Made by a program: the position numbers and the translations under genes
Shown: positions 29,471-40,949 of the stretch, piece by piece
Layout: every line of letters starts with the position of its first letter
Position numbering within the stretch: position 1 is the stretch's first letter
DNA from: Prorocentrum cordatum
Lineage: Eukaryota > Sar > Dinophyceae > Prorocentrales > Prorocentraceae
Assembly: GCA_963575745.1 (NCBI GenBank)
Contig: CAUYUJ010022393.1
Coordinates: 1-47,500 of the forward strand
Length of the DNA stretch: 47,500 nt
Reading direction: 5' to 3'
The notes under the pieces: model-generated
What the model saw: the letters and a program-made list of their open reading frames with translations, nothing else
Database searches by the model: none
What the model was told of the DNA's origin: nothing

Positions 29471-29649
29471 GTCGAAGCGGGACATATCTGCATAAACATC
29501 ACTTTCGGAGTTCCGCGCGGATTTCTTGGATCGGCGCTGGCTCCCTATCCCTGGCGCGCGGAGCTCGCCAGGGGCGGCCCAGCGCCAACGAAGAACTCCG
29601 CGCGCACCTCCGAACTGTTCTGTTGATGCAGTTCTTGTTCTCCTAAGAG
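29471..29649 (+). other. Inferred 179-bp GT-AG intron with inverted termini
   Basis: It starts GTCGAAGCGGGACATATCTG and ends CTCCTAAGAG. Splicing joins HVAAE to GVADAAAERS in phase 0. Near the 5' end lies ACATATCTGCATAAACATCA, and near the 3' end CTGTTGATGCAGTTCTTG, which is an imperfect inverse of it. The interior (TCCGCGCGGATTTCTTGG and on) is closely similar to 30139-30172. Confidence 0.6.
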
Positions 29650-29805
29650 GGCGTCGCAGATGCCGCTGCGGAGAGGAGCCTGCCCGTGCCCGAGGTGGAT
29701 GCGAAGCTCGCTGCTGGCGAGGATGAGCCGCTGCCCTATGTCGACGAGGACGGTGTGGAGACGAGCCCGGCCGAGGAGCGCGAGGCTTCGCGCAGCCCGA
29801 TGAGA
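29650..29805 (+). CDS. Exon, acidic segment
   Basis: After CCTAAGAG the frame reads GVADAAAERSLPVPEVDAKL, AAGEDEPLPYVDEDGVETSP and AEEREASRSP. It continues the acidic style of the repeat region and keeps phase with the previous exon if the 179-bp intron is removed. The 3' limit is uncertain. The following bases (FWFSPSWTSLGALAAVVGFA in the same frame) could be a membrane segment or already intron. Confidence 0.55.
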
Positions 29806-30094
29806 AAAAAACATGCCATGTACCGATGCCACTACCCTTTCTGGTTTTCGCCTTCTTGGACCTCCTTGGGGGCCCTCGCCGCCGTGGTTGGATTCGCCTC
29901 GACATCCTGGTCAGAGCGCAACTCAGTCATGCCTGCGTCACAAACAAGATCTCGGCGAGAGGTTTTTGGTTGTTTGCGGCCTCCAGGGGCCCTCGCCGGG
30001 GCTGGGGACCGTCAAAATAACGACTCGGGATGGAAAGCCGGCCCTGGGAAAAGGGTCGGGACTTCCGGGGACCTCGCGTTGAAAAGATCAGGGC
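29806..30094. other. Uncertain stretch between exons
   Basis: The preceding frame stays open through here. The hydrophobic part (29830-29900) could be a transmembrane helix. 29970-30060 resembles the opposite strand of 23905-24010, which argues for a dispersed non-coding repeat. Confidence 0.35.
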
Positions 30095-30305
30095 GTCGCA
30101 TGTCTGGGAACATACACGGCATGCGCGTAGACTTTTTGGAGGTCCGCGCGGGTTTCTCGGGTCGGCGCTGGCCCCCCCCCCCTCCTGGCGGCGCCTCCAG
30201 TGCCACGCCTGGCGCGCATCGCGCGCTGGGGAGGGGATGGGGCGTTTGGTTCCGACCCCCGCGAGGAGCGTCGAAAGCACACGTTTGTGCAGTTTGTTTA
30301 TGCAG
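30095..30305 (+). other. Second copy of the introner-like element
   Basis: It begins GTCGCATGTCTGGGAACATA, has the shared interior GTCCGCGCGGGTTTCTCGGG (compare 29513-29532), and ends TTTGTTTATGCAG at 30305. The 3' end is the inverse of ACATCTGCATAAACA at the 5' end of the 179-bp intron. The length is 211 bp. Flanking exons are not convincingly identified. Confidence 0.55.
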
Positions 30306-30777
30306 ATGTCGAGGGCCCTCCCTCGTGTCCGCCCTCTTTGGGCCTCCCTGGGGGGGGCCGCCGCTACTGCCGAGCCCGCCTCGGAGTCCTAGGCAGAACG
30401 TGCCCCGTCAGACGTCAGGGGAGTACGGTAGGCTCGTTTGGTCGACGTGGCCGCGACCCCCGGCGCGGGCGTTCCAGGTTGAACGCCGAGGATCGCCCCG
30501 CACCGGCCAACATGAAACGATTCGGCGATCGAGAAATTGCCGATCCTTCAAGGTTCCTTCCTTCTGGCTCTTCCCAAGCACCTTGCTTTGTAAGCGCGGC
30601 TCTGAGTCCTGGAGAAATTGCTCGCTGCGAGCGAACGAACACTGGCAGCGCTGCAGGCGAGAATGTCCAGCGAAAAAGAAAGAAAATGTTGAACACTCCA
30701 CACGGTGTCAGGAACCAGCGCCAGGGTCGTCACGACACGAACCTGCCGTAGCAGTATCGACATGTTCTTGTTCGCCC
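30306..30777. other. Stretch probably intronic
   Basis: The plus frame is open but composition is not protein-like, and short frames overlap on the other strand. A Cys/Ser-rich piece just before 30778 may belong to the next exon. Confidence 0.35.
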
Positions 30778-31040
30778 AGCGCACCTCAGGATGCGTCCCA
30801 GCAGGCGCCCCACGACGCGGCCTGGGAGGGCACCGTCGCGGGGGCAATTTTGGAGGCCAGCACAAATCCCGACGCCACCTCGGAGGCCGACCAGCTGAAG
30901 GCCGAGCTGGAGAAGCTGAAGGCCGAGAATGACGCCTTGAAGCAGTCGACCGAGCTGGAGAAGCTGAGGGCCGAGAACGAGGCGCTGAAGCGGGCGGCCG
31001 AGCTGAAGGCCGAGAACGAGGCCTTGCAGCAGGCGTCCTG
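30778..31040 (+). CDS. Exon encoding a coiled coil
   Basis: The frame reads APQDASQQAPHDAAWEGTVA, GAILEASTNPDATSEA and then a heptad region of about 50 residues with repeated blocks LKAELEKLKAENDALKQ, LEKLRAENEALKRA and LKAENEALQQ. Leu and Asn at regular a/d spacing make this a leucine-zipper-like coiled coil suited to dimerisation. The frame runs on to a stop at 31093-31095, but the sequence after HNLVWKG is less natural, with GG and GT candidates for a donor. Placement downstream of the repeat exons on the same strand suggests the same gene. A bZIP factor is unlikely, because no basic region precedes the zipper. Confidence 0.55.
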
Positions 31041-31192
31041 CCATAATCTCGTCTGGAAGGGGACGGGAAGGGAAGGTTGGGAGGGGTGTAAGTAAGCTGG
31101 GTGCGATTCCATCTCGTCCGACATGTTAAAGAAGATGGGAAGACGACCGCGACGACCCTGACGACGACATCAAGATCAGGAGTGAGGTGAGC

Positions 31193-31335
31193 AGGACGAG
31201 GATATTGAGGACGAGGAGAACAACGACGACCAGGACCAGGTAGTGGTGTTGATGAGGATGATGATGACGATGGGGAGGGGGACAACACCGACCATGGGAA
31301 AAGGGAGGGTGGCGATGCTTACGGTGAGGAGTAGG
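31193..31335 (+). CDS. Two small acidic exon candidates
   Basis: After GAGCAG (31188-31193) one frame reads DEDIEDEENNDDQDQ up to a GTAG at about 31239. A second frame slightly downstream reads DEDDDDDGEGDNTDHGKREG and GDAYGEE to a stop at 31333-31335. They could be two short exons separated by a very small intron of about 18 bases, or one acidic tail with a frameshift. Similar acidic tails are seen at 7174 and 11404. Confidence 0.35.
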
Positions 31336-31417
31336 ACTACGACAAGAGTACGACATCGATGAGTAAGTTTGGTATTCGACACGCTTTGGTTCACCGCCAG
31401 CTCATTCCAGTTTTTGC

Positions 31418-31614
31418 AGGAAGAGGCGCAGACGGCTCCAAGACGGGATGGAAATATTCAGAAATGTGCGAAACTCTCCCGCAGGGTTGTATTTCTTCAT
31501 GCGTTCCATGTCTTCTCCATCCCATCGCCGAAGGGGCTCAGGTGTGCCGTGTGGCTGATCGATGCCTTTCATCATTGCCAGCGGATGCTCTCTGAACCTT
31601 CACTCCAGAAGTAG
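31418..31614 (+). CDS. Candidate terminal exon
   Basis: The acceptor TTCCAGTTTTTGCAG ends near 31421. The frame reads EEAQTAPRRDGNIQKCAKLS, RRVVFLHAFHVFSIPSPKGL and RCAVWLIDAFHHCQRMLSEP to a TAG at 31612-31614. Composition is natural, with a hydrophobic centre. It may be the last exon of the upstream gene. Codon usage is less GC-rich than in the repeat exons, which leaves room for it being a different gene or a pseudo-exon. Confidence 0.4.
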
Positions 31615-31659
31615 CCAGAACACCACTTAACGTCAACCCAAGACGGCCTGACGACTGCC

Positions 31660-32160
31660 CAAAAGTCTCCAAGAAGGGCTCGAGGGGCCATCTTGGCGGG
31701 AAATGCTCGAAATGTCAGTTCGTATTCCCCTTCTTGGGCTTTCCTGGAGCCCTATTGGGACCCTCCAGGGGCTGTCTTGGGCCGTCTTGGGGGGCCCCTG
31801 GAGCTGTATTTGGGCACTCTTGGGCTCTTGGGCCGTCTTCAGGCCTTCTTGGAGGCATCATGGGCCGTCTTGGGACGATCTTGGGGGCCACTTGTGCCGT
31901 CGTGTTCGCTGTCAAAACGTAAAGTGCGAATGTGCTTATAATGTAAGTTGTCTAAAGGACTGGGATGTTTTTGGACTCTTGGGGCCCTCTCGGCGATTCT
32001 CTGGAGGCGCTTTGGGGCCGTCTCGGGGGCCTCGGTGGCCATCGTGCAGCCATCTTGGGTCGTCGTGGGACTACCCTTTGCCGTCATGACGCTCTCTTCG
32101 ATCGTTTTGGAACTCTGTCTGGACCCTGTTGGGTTGTCTTGGGGCCGGGGTCTCCGGAGG
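31660..32160 (+). repeat. Degenerate TCTTGGGGCC array, block 4
   Basis: Same theme and strand as blocks 1-3, with the core GCTCGAAATGTCAGTTCGTA at 31707-31726 that matches block 3 at 28709. Confidence 0.75.
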
Positions 32161-32547
32161 CCCCGAAGGTGCGTTGGCGAGCTCGTACCCGCAACTCCCT
32201 CTCCCAGAATTGCCTTCGGACCCGAGGGGAGGGGGAAAGGGGGAGGGGGGGCAGCCAAATGTCTCACACGCCCTTTCACCCCCGGCAAGCGGGGATCGGC
32301 GGACTATCGTAATTCAGTGTATTCTGTACCGCTGGCCATGGGGTGAGCCCTGTCGAATAGTCTAACTTGTACTGTACACTTCGTCGTGGTGCACTTGAGA
32401 CACTCTAAGAGTACCCTTCGGCAACAACATATTAACTGTAATAGTATTGTTTTGACTATTTGCGTGCGTCCGTAGATTCAGCCATAGGTGTAGTAATCGC
32501 AGTAGAAGCGTTACATTAGTTTCGGGACCAGTAGTCGTAGTCGCATT
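32161..32547. other. Stretch without recognisable gene
   Basis: A G-rich piece (32220-32255), then ordinary DNA leading into the TAG array. Nothing supported. Confidence 0.4.
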
Positions 32548-34200
<1,653 letters not shown>

Positions 34201-34317
34201 TAGTGTTGACCGGGGCTCCTTGCTATCCCGGAGGTCTGGGTGTCTGCCTGGAGACTTTTACGATTCCATGCCAGATGCCTTTGGGGGGGGTCGTCCAGGG
34301 GCCCAGGGGCGTCTTCG

Positions 34318-34640
34318 TTAGAATCCTGAGGTTTCCTCGGGATTCTCAAGGATTCTCAGGAATGCCTGGGGATTCTTCAAGGATTCTTTTGGCAGTCCTG
34401 TGGGGTTCCGACAGAGTCCCCTTTGTGGCTCCTGATGATTCCGATCGGATTTCGGAGACTCTCCCGGGGATTCCGGAGGACTTCTTTAGAAGGGTTTCCC
34501 GAGGACACCACGGGAATCTCATGGTTAGCCGAAGGATTCTGGAGGATCCCTGACCCTGACGGATTTCTTCCAGATTCCCAAATGGATTTATCAAGGATTC
34601 TCGCGGAGTCCCGAAAATGATCCCGAACAAAATGATGGGA
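34318..34640 (+). repeat. Degenerate GGATTC(T) array
   Basis: GGATTCTCAAGGATTCTCAGG-type motifs (GATTC, GAATC, GGATT) recur every 8-20 bases, about 20 times. Confidence 0.7.
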
Positions 34641-34835
34641 CTGATGCAGTTTCCATGTGGTGTCATACAGATTCCGAATAAGAGCACAGTTTTTGTCATG
34701 AGGCCTCTACCGCTTGCCGACTTGGAATCTTATATGTTTCTATGGCAATCATACAGCCGAAATGTGAGATTGATACATGTTCATAGGCGGGCATCACCGC
34801 TACTCGTATACAAGCATTGAACAATCACATGCGTC

Positions 34836-34966
34836 ATGCAGGTTTCACATGAGAACCATGCAGTGTTCAAGTGAGGACCATGCAGCTCTCAGGTGTTAAT
34901 TCTGCAGCCGTCGTGTGCGAACCATACGGCTGTCAGGTGGGATCATGTAGTTGTCGTACGAGCATC
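34836..34966 (+). repeat. Degenerate 22-bp minisatellite, six units
   Basis: ATGCAGGTTTCACATGAGAA starts at 34836. Diverged copies with ATGCAG, TGCAG, ATACGG or ATGTAG starts follow every 21-23 bases. Confidence 0.65.
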
Positions 34967-35346
34967 CTGCTTTTTAATTTGACATGTACACTTGCCTATT
35001 CCGACGGTGGGACACCGCATGACAATCTCCTTCGCTTGCTGGAGAATAGCGTCCTGCCTCCTCCTGGTTTCTGTTTTCTGGTTTCAGGCATGGGGTAACT
35101 CCGAAGCGTGTGAAATTCAACATGCAAGATGTGACAACAGGATGGGCGGGAGACGGCCTGAGCAGGTTTCCGCAGCTTGCACGGCCTGTCCGGTCCGCTC
35201 CACTGTCGTTGTCGTCGCTGCCACGCAACCCCCCATTTTCGGGCACAGTAGTAAGTGCCGGCGTTCGAAACTGAAGTAAGGGCTCCTGAAGTAAGTAACA
35301 ACAACTTCTCGGTGGACCTCCCAGGTCCAGCCTCCAGCACTGGCTC
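34967..35346. other. Stretch without supported gene
   Basis: Open frames overlap on both strands here, none convincing. Confidence 0.35.
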
Positions 35347-35793
35347 TCAGGGCCGCCCCAGGCCACAGACAGCTTCCTTGGAGCTCACACAGCCCCGAGG
35401 GGTATTCTTTGAGCAGTCGTCCTGAAACCCCCCCCGCTCCACGACCAGAGGACTCTGGAGTTCCCTCTGGGATGGTTGCATCTGTACCCATCCAGAACTT
35501 TCTTTGACCATGATCCCCAAACCAGGCAGGTGGATAGTGAAGAGTGTTGTGGGCTTCTCATACTCGCAACCATACATGCGCTGAGCCACGCACACAGCTT
35601 CTACACCAGCGAGAGTCATGCTATATACTTCATCTCCTCCAGCAGCCAAGACGATCAGCTCCTCGGATCTAAGAGGCCTGGATCCGCGTCCCCTATTGAA
35701 GACATTATGCCGTGAGGCTCTGGCGGATCTGCAAAGGTCAAACGTACAGTGCACATTTGACTCCTGGACACTCGCCCACGGAATGGGCCCCAC
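35347..35793 (-). CDS. Minus-strand ORF of unknown function
   Basis: The 148-codon frame has natural composition, particularly EELIVLAAGGDEVYSMTLAG, VEAVCVAQRMYGCEYEKPTT, LFTIHLPGLGIMVKESSG and WVQMQPSQ. The alternation of hydrophobic strands and Gly turns suggests a beta-rich fold. It lies downstream (on the minus strand) of the decayed non-LTR element, so it may be its 3' end or a separate exon. I recognise no domain and saw no splice sites. Confidence 0.4.
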   Translation of the reverse strand: MGPIPWASVQESNVHCTFDLCRSARASRHNVFNRGRGSRPLRSEELIVLAAGGDEVYSMTLAGVEAVCVAQRMYGCEYEKPTTLFTIHLPGLGIMVKESSGWVQMQPSQRELQSPLVVERGGFQDDCSKNTPRGCVSSKEAVCGLGRP

Positions 35794-36449
35794 CCTATCC
35801 GCCCGTCCAGCCCGTCGTCCTGGCGCCGCGGGGCCTTGCTCCGCAACACGTACACCGCGCCGAAGTAGTATGCAGGCGGTGGGGGACGACCACGGGCGAC
35901 GTGGGGGGAGGGGCCGAAAACAGCTACATGCGGGACACCATCTTCAGCAGCGGTCCACTTAGCTGCTGTGGGGAGTGGGTGTGACAGGGTGTGCTTGGAA
36001 GCTTGCCAGGAAGGAAGGCCCGCTTCTCTCTACGATTACTGGGCCCACATTACGACCATAGCTTGCTGGCTCTCTGGGTCCCGAACGCTCCGCACCTGGA
36101 GCAGAACGCGACTGGAAACCAACATTCAACCACACACGCAACATGGAGGGGGGCCCACAATGGCCAGGCTCTCTGATAACCTCATGGGTCGACTGGTTGA
36201 GGGCCAGGCACGGGGTCATGGTGAGCGCTGAAACAGATCCGAGAAAACAACAGCACCTCCAGCGGTAAATGTTGCGCCAGTGCGTGGCTAGTCTCGCACA
36301 GGGTGTGACAACACCAGTGTCAAGCTCGCCAAGCAATTCTGAAGGGGAGTTCCATAGGGCAAGGGCCTTACCCATGCTCAAACATAGTTCTGTGAATTGC
36401 TTGCAAGACGAAAGTACAGTATCGGACGTGCTGGGGGCAAACACTGCAC
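35794..36449. other. Stretch with weak minus-strand coding traces
   Basis: A 161-codon minus frame (35959-36444) has only partly natural composition and may be decayed element sequence. Nothing firm. Confidence 0.3.
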
Positions 36450-36639
36450 CCTGGCCCCCTGGCCGGCAATCCAGACTGCAGCTGCATCACCACTGATGGC
36501 CTCTTGTAAGACTCAGATGCGGAGTCTTCTGCTCTGTGAGCCTTCATCTTCTGGAGAAAGCTCACTCGCCCACCGCAAGTGTCGCGGCCACCTCACGCCC
36601 AAAATGGGCCGCCTCACACTTAGCAGCCACAAGAAAGGT

Positions 36640-36930
36640 CAGCATGATAATGCACCTGCAGGCGCGCAGCAGGGTCCATGGCGACGGGGCTCGAATAAGA
36701 GTTGGTATTTTCACGCTGTGTGTGCAGGCCGGCCATCAGAACTGCAACGAGCTCTCCTACGTTGCTGGGCTGTCCGAAGACGCGAGGGACATGTCCTCAA
36801 ATGCCACGCTACAGGTTCCCCTGAGTGTCCATCTAAGCTCCCCCCCCGCTCTCGCCAAATACCCCCGATTCGGCTTCAGACAGGAACCGTCAGAAAACAT
36901 GTTAACATCCGTCAAGAACGCGAAAACAGG
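36640..36930 (-). pseudogene. RNase H domain of the minus-strand element
   Basis: On the minus strand, FSDGSCLKPNRGYLARAG (about 36840-36900) is the first RNase H strand with its Asp. After a frame change, ELVAVLMAGLHTQRE (about 36725-36770) carries the Glu block, and VHYHADLSCG (about 36655) is a possible third block. These are weak individually but are in correct order and spacing. The frame change in the G/C run at 36840-36848 adds another homopolymer-associated break. Confidence 0.5.
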
Positions 36931-36973
36931 TTACATTGCGTCCTCTAGGGAAAAGCTTGATATCCCATGTTTC

Positions 36974-37273
36974 CTAAGGGGGATCAGCCAGGATGCTAGC
37001 TGGCCAGCATGTTGTAAACAAGCGGGTTGGTGTCTCCAGCCTCACGAGCCTGCGCAATCGTGTCTTGGGACGCATTTGATCTCTCCTGCCCTGACCATGG
37101 CAGCATTCCCGCACTCTGTGGAACATCGTGTCAGGGACCCCGCAGCCAAACTTGCACTCGGGAGCTACGGCGTATCCCCAGGCCCTGAAACGCGTGGCTG
37201 TGGGAGTGGGGCCTCCAAAATCCTGTCGGGCAGCAGGGGCTCCTTTGGGTTCCAGGTCGCGCCTACTGGACAA
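36974..37273 (-). pseudogene. Zinc-finger segment after RT
   Basis: The minus frame contains FRAWGYAVAPECKFGCGVPD followed by TMFHRVRECCHGQGRR. C-x3-CG, DT, H and C are the layout of the zinc-binding segment (zf-RVT type) between reverse transcriptase and RNase H in LINE elements. The remaining sequence is Arg-rich and does not show other motifs. Confidence 0.6.
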
Positions 37274-37366
37274 GACTTTGGCCGCGAACTCTCACCAGAG
37301 CCCCTGTTCCCGAATGAGGTCGCAAGAGGGGTTGGGGTGAGCCAGACAAACATTCCTGGTGGCCTT

Positions 37367-38294
37367 CTAGATCCTAGAGTCCTGACGTTGAGTCCCAAAC
37401 CGCCTCGCAGTGAAAACAGTGGCCAACTTCAGGGCATCGAGGGCGCTCTCTTCGGGGTCGAGGAAGGAGGTCGGATCCACCACTGTCCACCCAACCTCCC
37501 AGTTCTTGGCGGCTGCCTCGTAGCTCTTTCTGTAGAAGTTGCTCGTCTCTGTGAACGTGACCTCGCATTTCTTTGAGAACACTAACCATCTGCTCTTCCC
37601 ACAGATGCCGTGAAAGGTCATTTAATGTGCAAGGACAGCATGTTGTTGGTGCCTCCAAGTCTCTGAACTTCATCATCCATCAGTGGTATGAGTGCCATCT
37701 TCGTCTCGAACATCGCACTCGCTGATCCGGCCATGATGCCTCTCCTGGGAACCAGTGGCTCCATCATGCCGTCGTACTGGAGGAATGTTGGCAAGCTGTA
37801 GGTCTGGACCGCCATCCTGAGCACCGCGATCGGGAAGTTCGTGATGGTACTGTTCGTCGCAGCAGATCCCACAACACGCATATGCAGCACATTTCCAGTT
37901 TATTGGTTTCCTCTGCACTTGCTGCTTGTCTCCATGCAGTATCGCTTGGTCCACGACCTTGCGACATTGAGTGCTGACCACCACGACCTTGGTAGACCTC
38001 TCATATCCGAAGTCGTTGTCGCCGCGTTCGTCCTGAGATCCTTGACGGTGAATGGTAGAAGCCTAAAGGTCGGCGTCCACCAGCAGGTTTGTAATTTAGC
38101 TGCGCCATTAATTTCTGCAACGACTCGCGTGGTTGACCACGCAACTCCATCAGTAGCAGTAGCTTACCAAAGACTGTGCATGCGTTTTCACCCAGCAATA
38201 TGTAGCGCCTCGGATGCCAATCGCCTGGCTGGCAAGCCATAGTCCTCAAACGTTTGCGGGTCTGCTCGGCGTTGTCTGCTGTAGGTAGGGCCAT
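37367..38294 (-). pseudogene. Reverse transcriptase fragments, several frames
   Basis: Recognisable pieces are GGRRPLGFYHSPSRISGRTR (about 38040, the RPL.....R block at the start of the palm), LPTFLQYDGMMEPLVPRRGI with MAGSASAMFETKMALIPL (about 37680-37800, the region around the conserved Gly of the palm) and a C-terminal helical part (FYRKSYEAAAKNWEVGWT, about 37510). I did not find the YxDD box, which should lie near 37600. Each piece is in its own frame. Confidence 0.5.
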
Positions 38295-39400
38295 CGCAGA
38301 GACCCTGTGGCTGCCAAAGCTTGGTGCAGACCATGCTGGATCGTCGCAGTCCCACTCATCCTGTTTACGAGGGAGCAGCAGTGGAGCGCGATGTTGGCTG
38401 ACCCGTTGCGCTGGAACTTCTGCGGGGTGATTCTCTCCTTCATGTAATCATGCGCCGGCCGCGCTACTGTCTGCGCAATGCGGTCACACCATTTATTCGT
38501 TTGTTTGCGTAGTCTTCTACCTAAACGCGCCGCGTGACTGCGCCAGTACTTGCAAGTGTCCATCACCATCTCCAGCCATTCAATGCCAATTGTTGGTGGT
38601 TGCGCTTTCATGAGATGCCCCACCGTTCTGAGCAGTGAGTTCCAGAACCAGACCCCTTCTTTCCAGACTGTTTTCTACCAGACTCTGGCGATCAAGCTTC
38701 TCCATCATGTTGATGAGTCTGTCAAATATGTCTTTGCTATGTCCCGGGAGGTGCAATGCCCTGATCTCTAGCAGTCTGGAAATAGTCAAAGGCGAAGCAC
38801 GCTGCTTGTCCAATTTCTGGTGCGATGTTGTCCTGCGTACCTTCCTGACAGGTTGGCGTTCTCATTGCATCGCGGTTTCTCCAGGTAGCCCTTTGCTTGC
38901 ATATCCTGTGTCATGTCGCACCTCCTTCCATGCAATCTTTTTCCATGTTTCATATTTCCCATTTAAGGTTGCAAGTCCTCGTAGCCTCTGATGTGCTTGA
39001 CGTGTATGCTGGTTCTCTGTGCTTTTGATTTTTCACAGACACCATCTGTCAGCCGATCTGGTTATCAAACATTAGGGTCAGGAAGTAGGGGGCCCACGCA
39101 TCTTGTTGCTGGTGGTGCTTGGTATGCTTTGGCCACTCGTGCCTTTAGGCTTCCTGATATTGCATTGAATGCTGGTTTCATTGGTCGGTGAGGATCCCTT
39201 GGTAAGCCCGCCATCACCGAGATATAATTGGTCATGTCATCCAGAGCTTTGCAGATTACGTTGAAATCGATAGTGAAACCATGCGTATCTACGATTTGAC
39301 GGGGATAGTTGATTTTTTTTTGACCGCTCCAGCTAGATTGTGTAGCGGTATGGCTTCTTCCATCGCGCCAGGTGGGTTGTTTCATTCGCCTCCCGGGCAA
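38246..39400 (-). pseudogene. N-terminal remnants upstream of RT
   Basis: Three minus-strand open stretches (38246-38623, 38580-38813, 39065-39400) have natural composition, for example IGIEWLEMVMDTCKYWRSHA and DFNVICKALDDMTNYISVMA, in shifting frames. They are in the position of the N-terminal part of the LINE polyprotein, where an endonuclease would be, but no endonuclease motif could be named. Confidence 0.35.
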
Positions 39401-39869
39401 AAGGTACTTTCTGCGCCGGCGCTGTTTGATTCAGTTTTGCGCATATTTTCTAGATTCCGTGGAGAGGAACCCTCTTCCATTTATAGGTAGCACGTGCCCA
39501 CCATGAAGACTCCCAATTCGCTCGATATGATATCGCATCTTGCTCCTCTACTGTGATTGGGACATGGCTCGTCTGGTGCCCAGCTGTCTAGATCTGCCCG
39601 AACCATGATATACACTGTGCCTGAAGCTCTGCCCGTTTCTGTAGGCAGCGCTGGTCCTCTCTATATCTATATCCATATCTATATCTATATCTATGCCATG
39701 CGCGTTGTGCCATCTTCATGACCGTGTCACCACATCAGTTTGGAAGTAGCTTGTGCTCCTTGACCAATCTTATCGCTGACGTAAGCCGTGGCAGTATGAT
39801 GACAATGACGCTGCGTTGGCGCTGACAAATGGAATGTTCTGGATCTCGTTGTACGTCTTGTTTCTCTGT
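39401..39869. other. Stretch without supported gene
   Basis: Ordinary DNA with the short ATATCT repeat. No coding signal I can support. Confidence 0.35.
39661..39700. repeat. Short (ATATCT)n repeat
   Basis: tatatctatatccatatctatatctatatcta, six-base units. Confidence 0.9.
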
Positions 39870-40690
39870 CGGCGATCACATGGGTCGCGACGCTTCCTGC
39901 AGTCCACATACTGTCTATGCTGACGCGGAAAATTTGCTCCGTGTCGGTTCTCTTCCCTCCCTCCAGCGATTCCCCCCCCCTGAGTTCCACACGGGTTGGG
40001 TTTCCACGTTCTCAGGGTGAGTGAGTGTAGCGACGTCGACGGGGTACCCAACCCAGCCATAGTTCGTACACCTGCTTCATGTGTGCTCTCCACTCTCCCT
40101 CCAACGATTCCCGCACCCCGAGTTCCACAGGGGTTGGGTCTCAACTTCCTCTGGGAGAGTGAAAGTAGCGTCGAGGATGGAGTAACCAATGCACTCGCCA
40201 CCTGTGCACTCGCTTCTTGCGCGCTCTCTTGATTCCATCCAGCGATTCCCTTCCCCTGAGTTCCACAAGGGTTGGGTCTCATTACCAACCTAGCCGCAAC
40301 ATGTACATCTGCTTCTTGTGCGCTCTTCTGTCCCTCCAGCGATTCCCTTCCCCTGAGTTCCACGGGGGTTGCGTCTCGACTTTCTCGGATAGAGTGAACG
40401 TAGCGCCGGGGACTCAGTGTCCAACCCAGCGGCCACATGCACACCTGCTCCTTGCGCGCTTGTCTATCCCTTCAACGATTCCCTTTCCTTGAGTTCCACA
40501 GGGGTTAGGTCTCAGCGTTCTCCGCGATAGTGAGTGTAGCGTCGAGGATGGGGTAGCCAGCCCTGCCGCCACACGTACACATGCTTCATGCGTGTTTTCT
40601 TCTTGTCTTTCCAGTTGGTTAGCCTCCCTTGAGTTCCACAGGCGATGGAGTCTCAACTAGCTCAGGGTCGGTAGCTCAGGGTCGGGTGAG
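39870..40690 (-). repeat. 138-bp minisatellite, six units, open on the minus strand
   Basis: GAGTTCCAC on the plus strand lies at 39982, 40120, 40258, 40355, 40491 and 40631. Spacings are 138, 138, 97, 136 and 140. On the minus strand the 46-codon unit reads (R/K)PNPCGTQGKGIAG and later TPSSTLLSLSQR in one open frame of over 200 codons (39770-40444), and in another frame at 40414-40656. A protein with Pro/Gly/Ser repeats is possible, but the irregular 97- and 136-bp units break the frame. Confidence 0.85.
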
Positions 40691-40949
40691 TGAAGCATCT
40701 GTGACGAGGTATACATCCTAGCCGCAGCCACACCCATCACATCTGCGAAACCGTTAGGAACGCTCTGGCGTCTTACCCGTTCCCTTAACGACAGGGGGTG
40801 GGGGCATCTGGACTCCTGGGGCTGGAGTATTGATGCTGCCTTCTGTCGCATCGATGCCGCCTGCGAGTCGCCCGAGCCAGTTGCTGCCGTTGATGTCGTC
40901 GATGCTCACGGTGCAGCACCTTGCGTAGCCGCTGTGCTAGCACTTGCAT
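40691..40949. other. Spacer without supported gene
   Basis: Ordinary DNA between the minisatellite and the minus-strand ORFs. Confidence 0.35.

Larger units (their letters stand above)
36450..39400 (-). mobile_element. Decayed non-LTR (LINE-type) retrotransposon
   Basis: On the minus strand, from high to low coordinates, come an unplaced N-terminal region, RT-like pieces, a thumb/zinc-finger segment and an RNase H domain, the order of many LINE polyproteins. Every piece is in a different frame from the next, so it is an old inactive copy. Ends are not defined; no poly-A tail or target-site duplication was identified. Confidence 0.55.

Noticed and set aside
30899-31040. bZIP transcription factor
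   Set aside because: The leucine heptads are good, but no basic DNA-binding region precedes them. Better described as a coiled coil.
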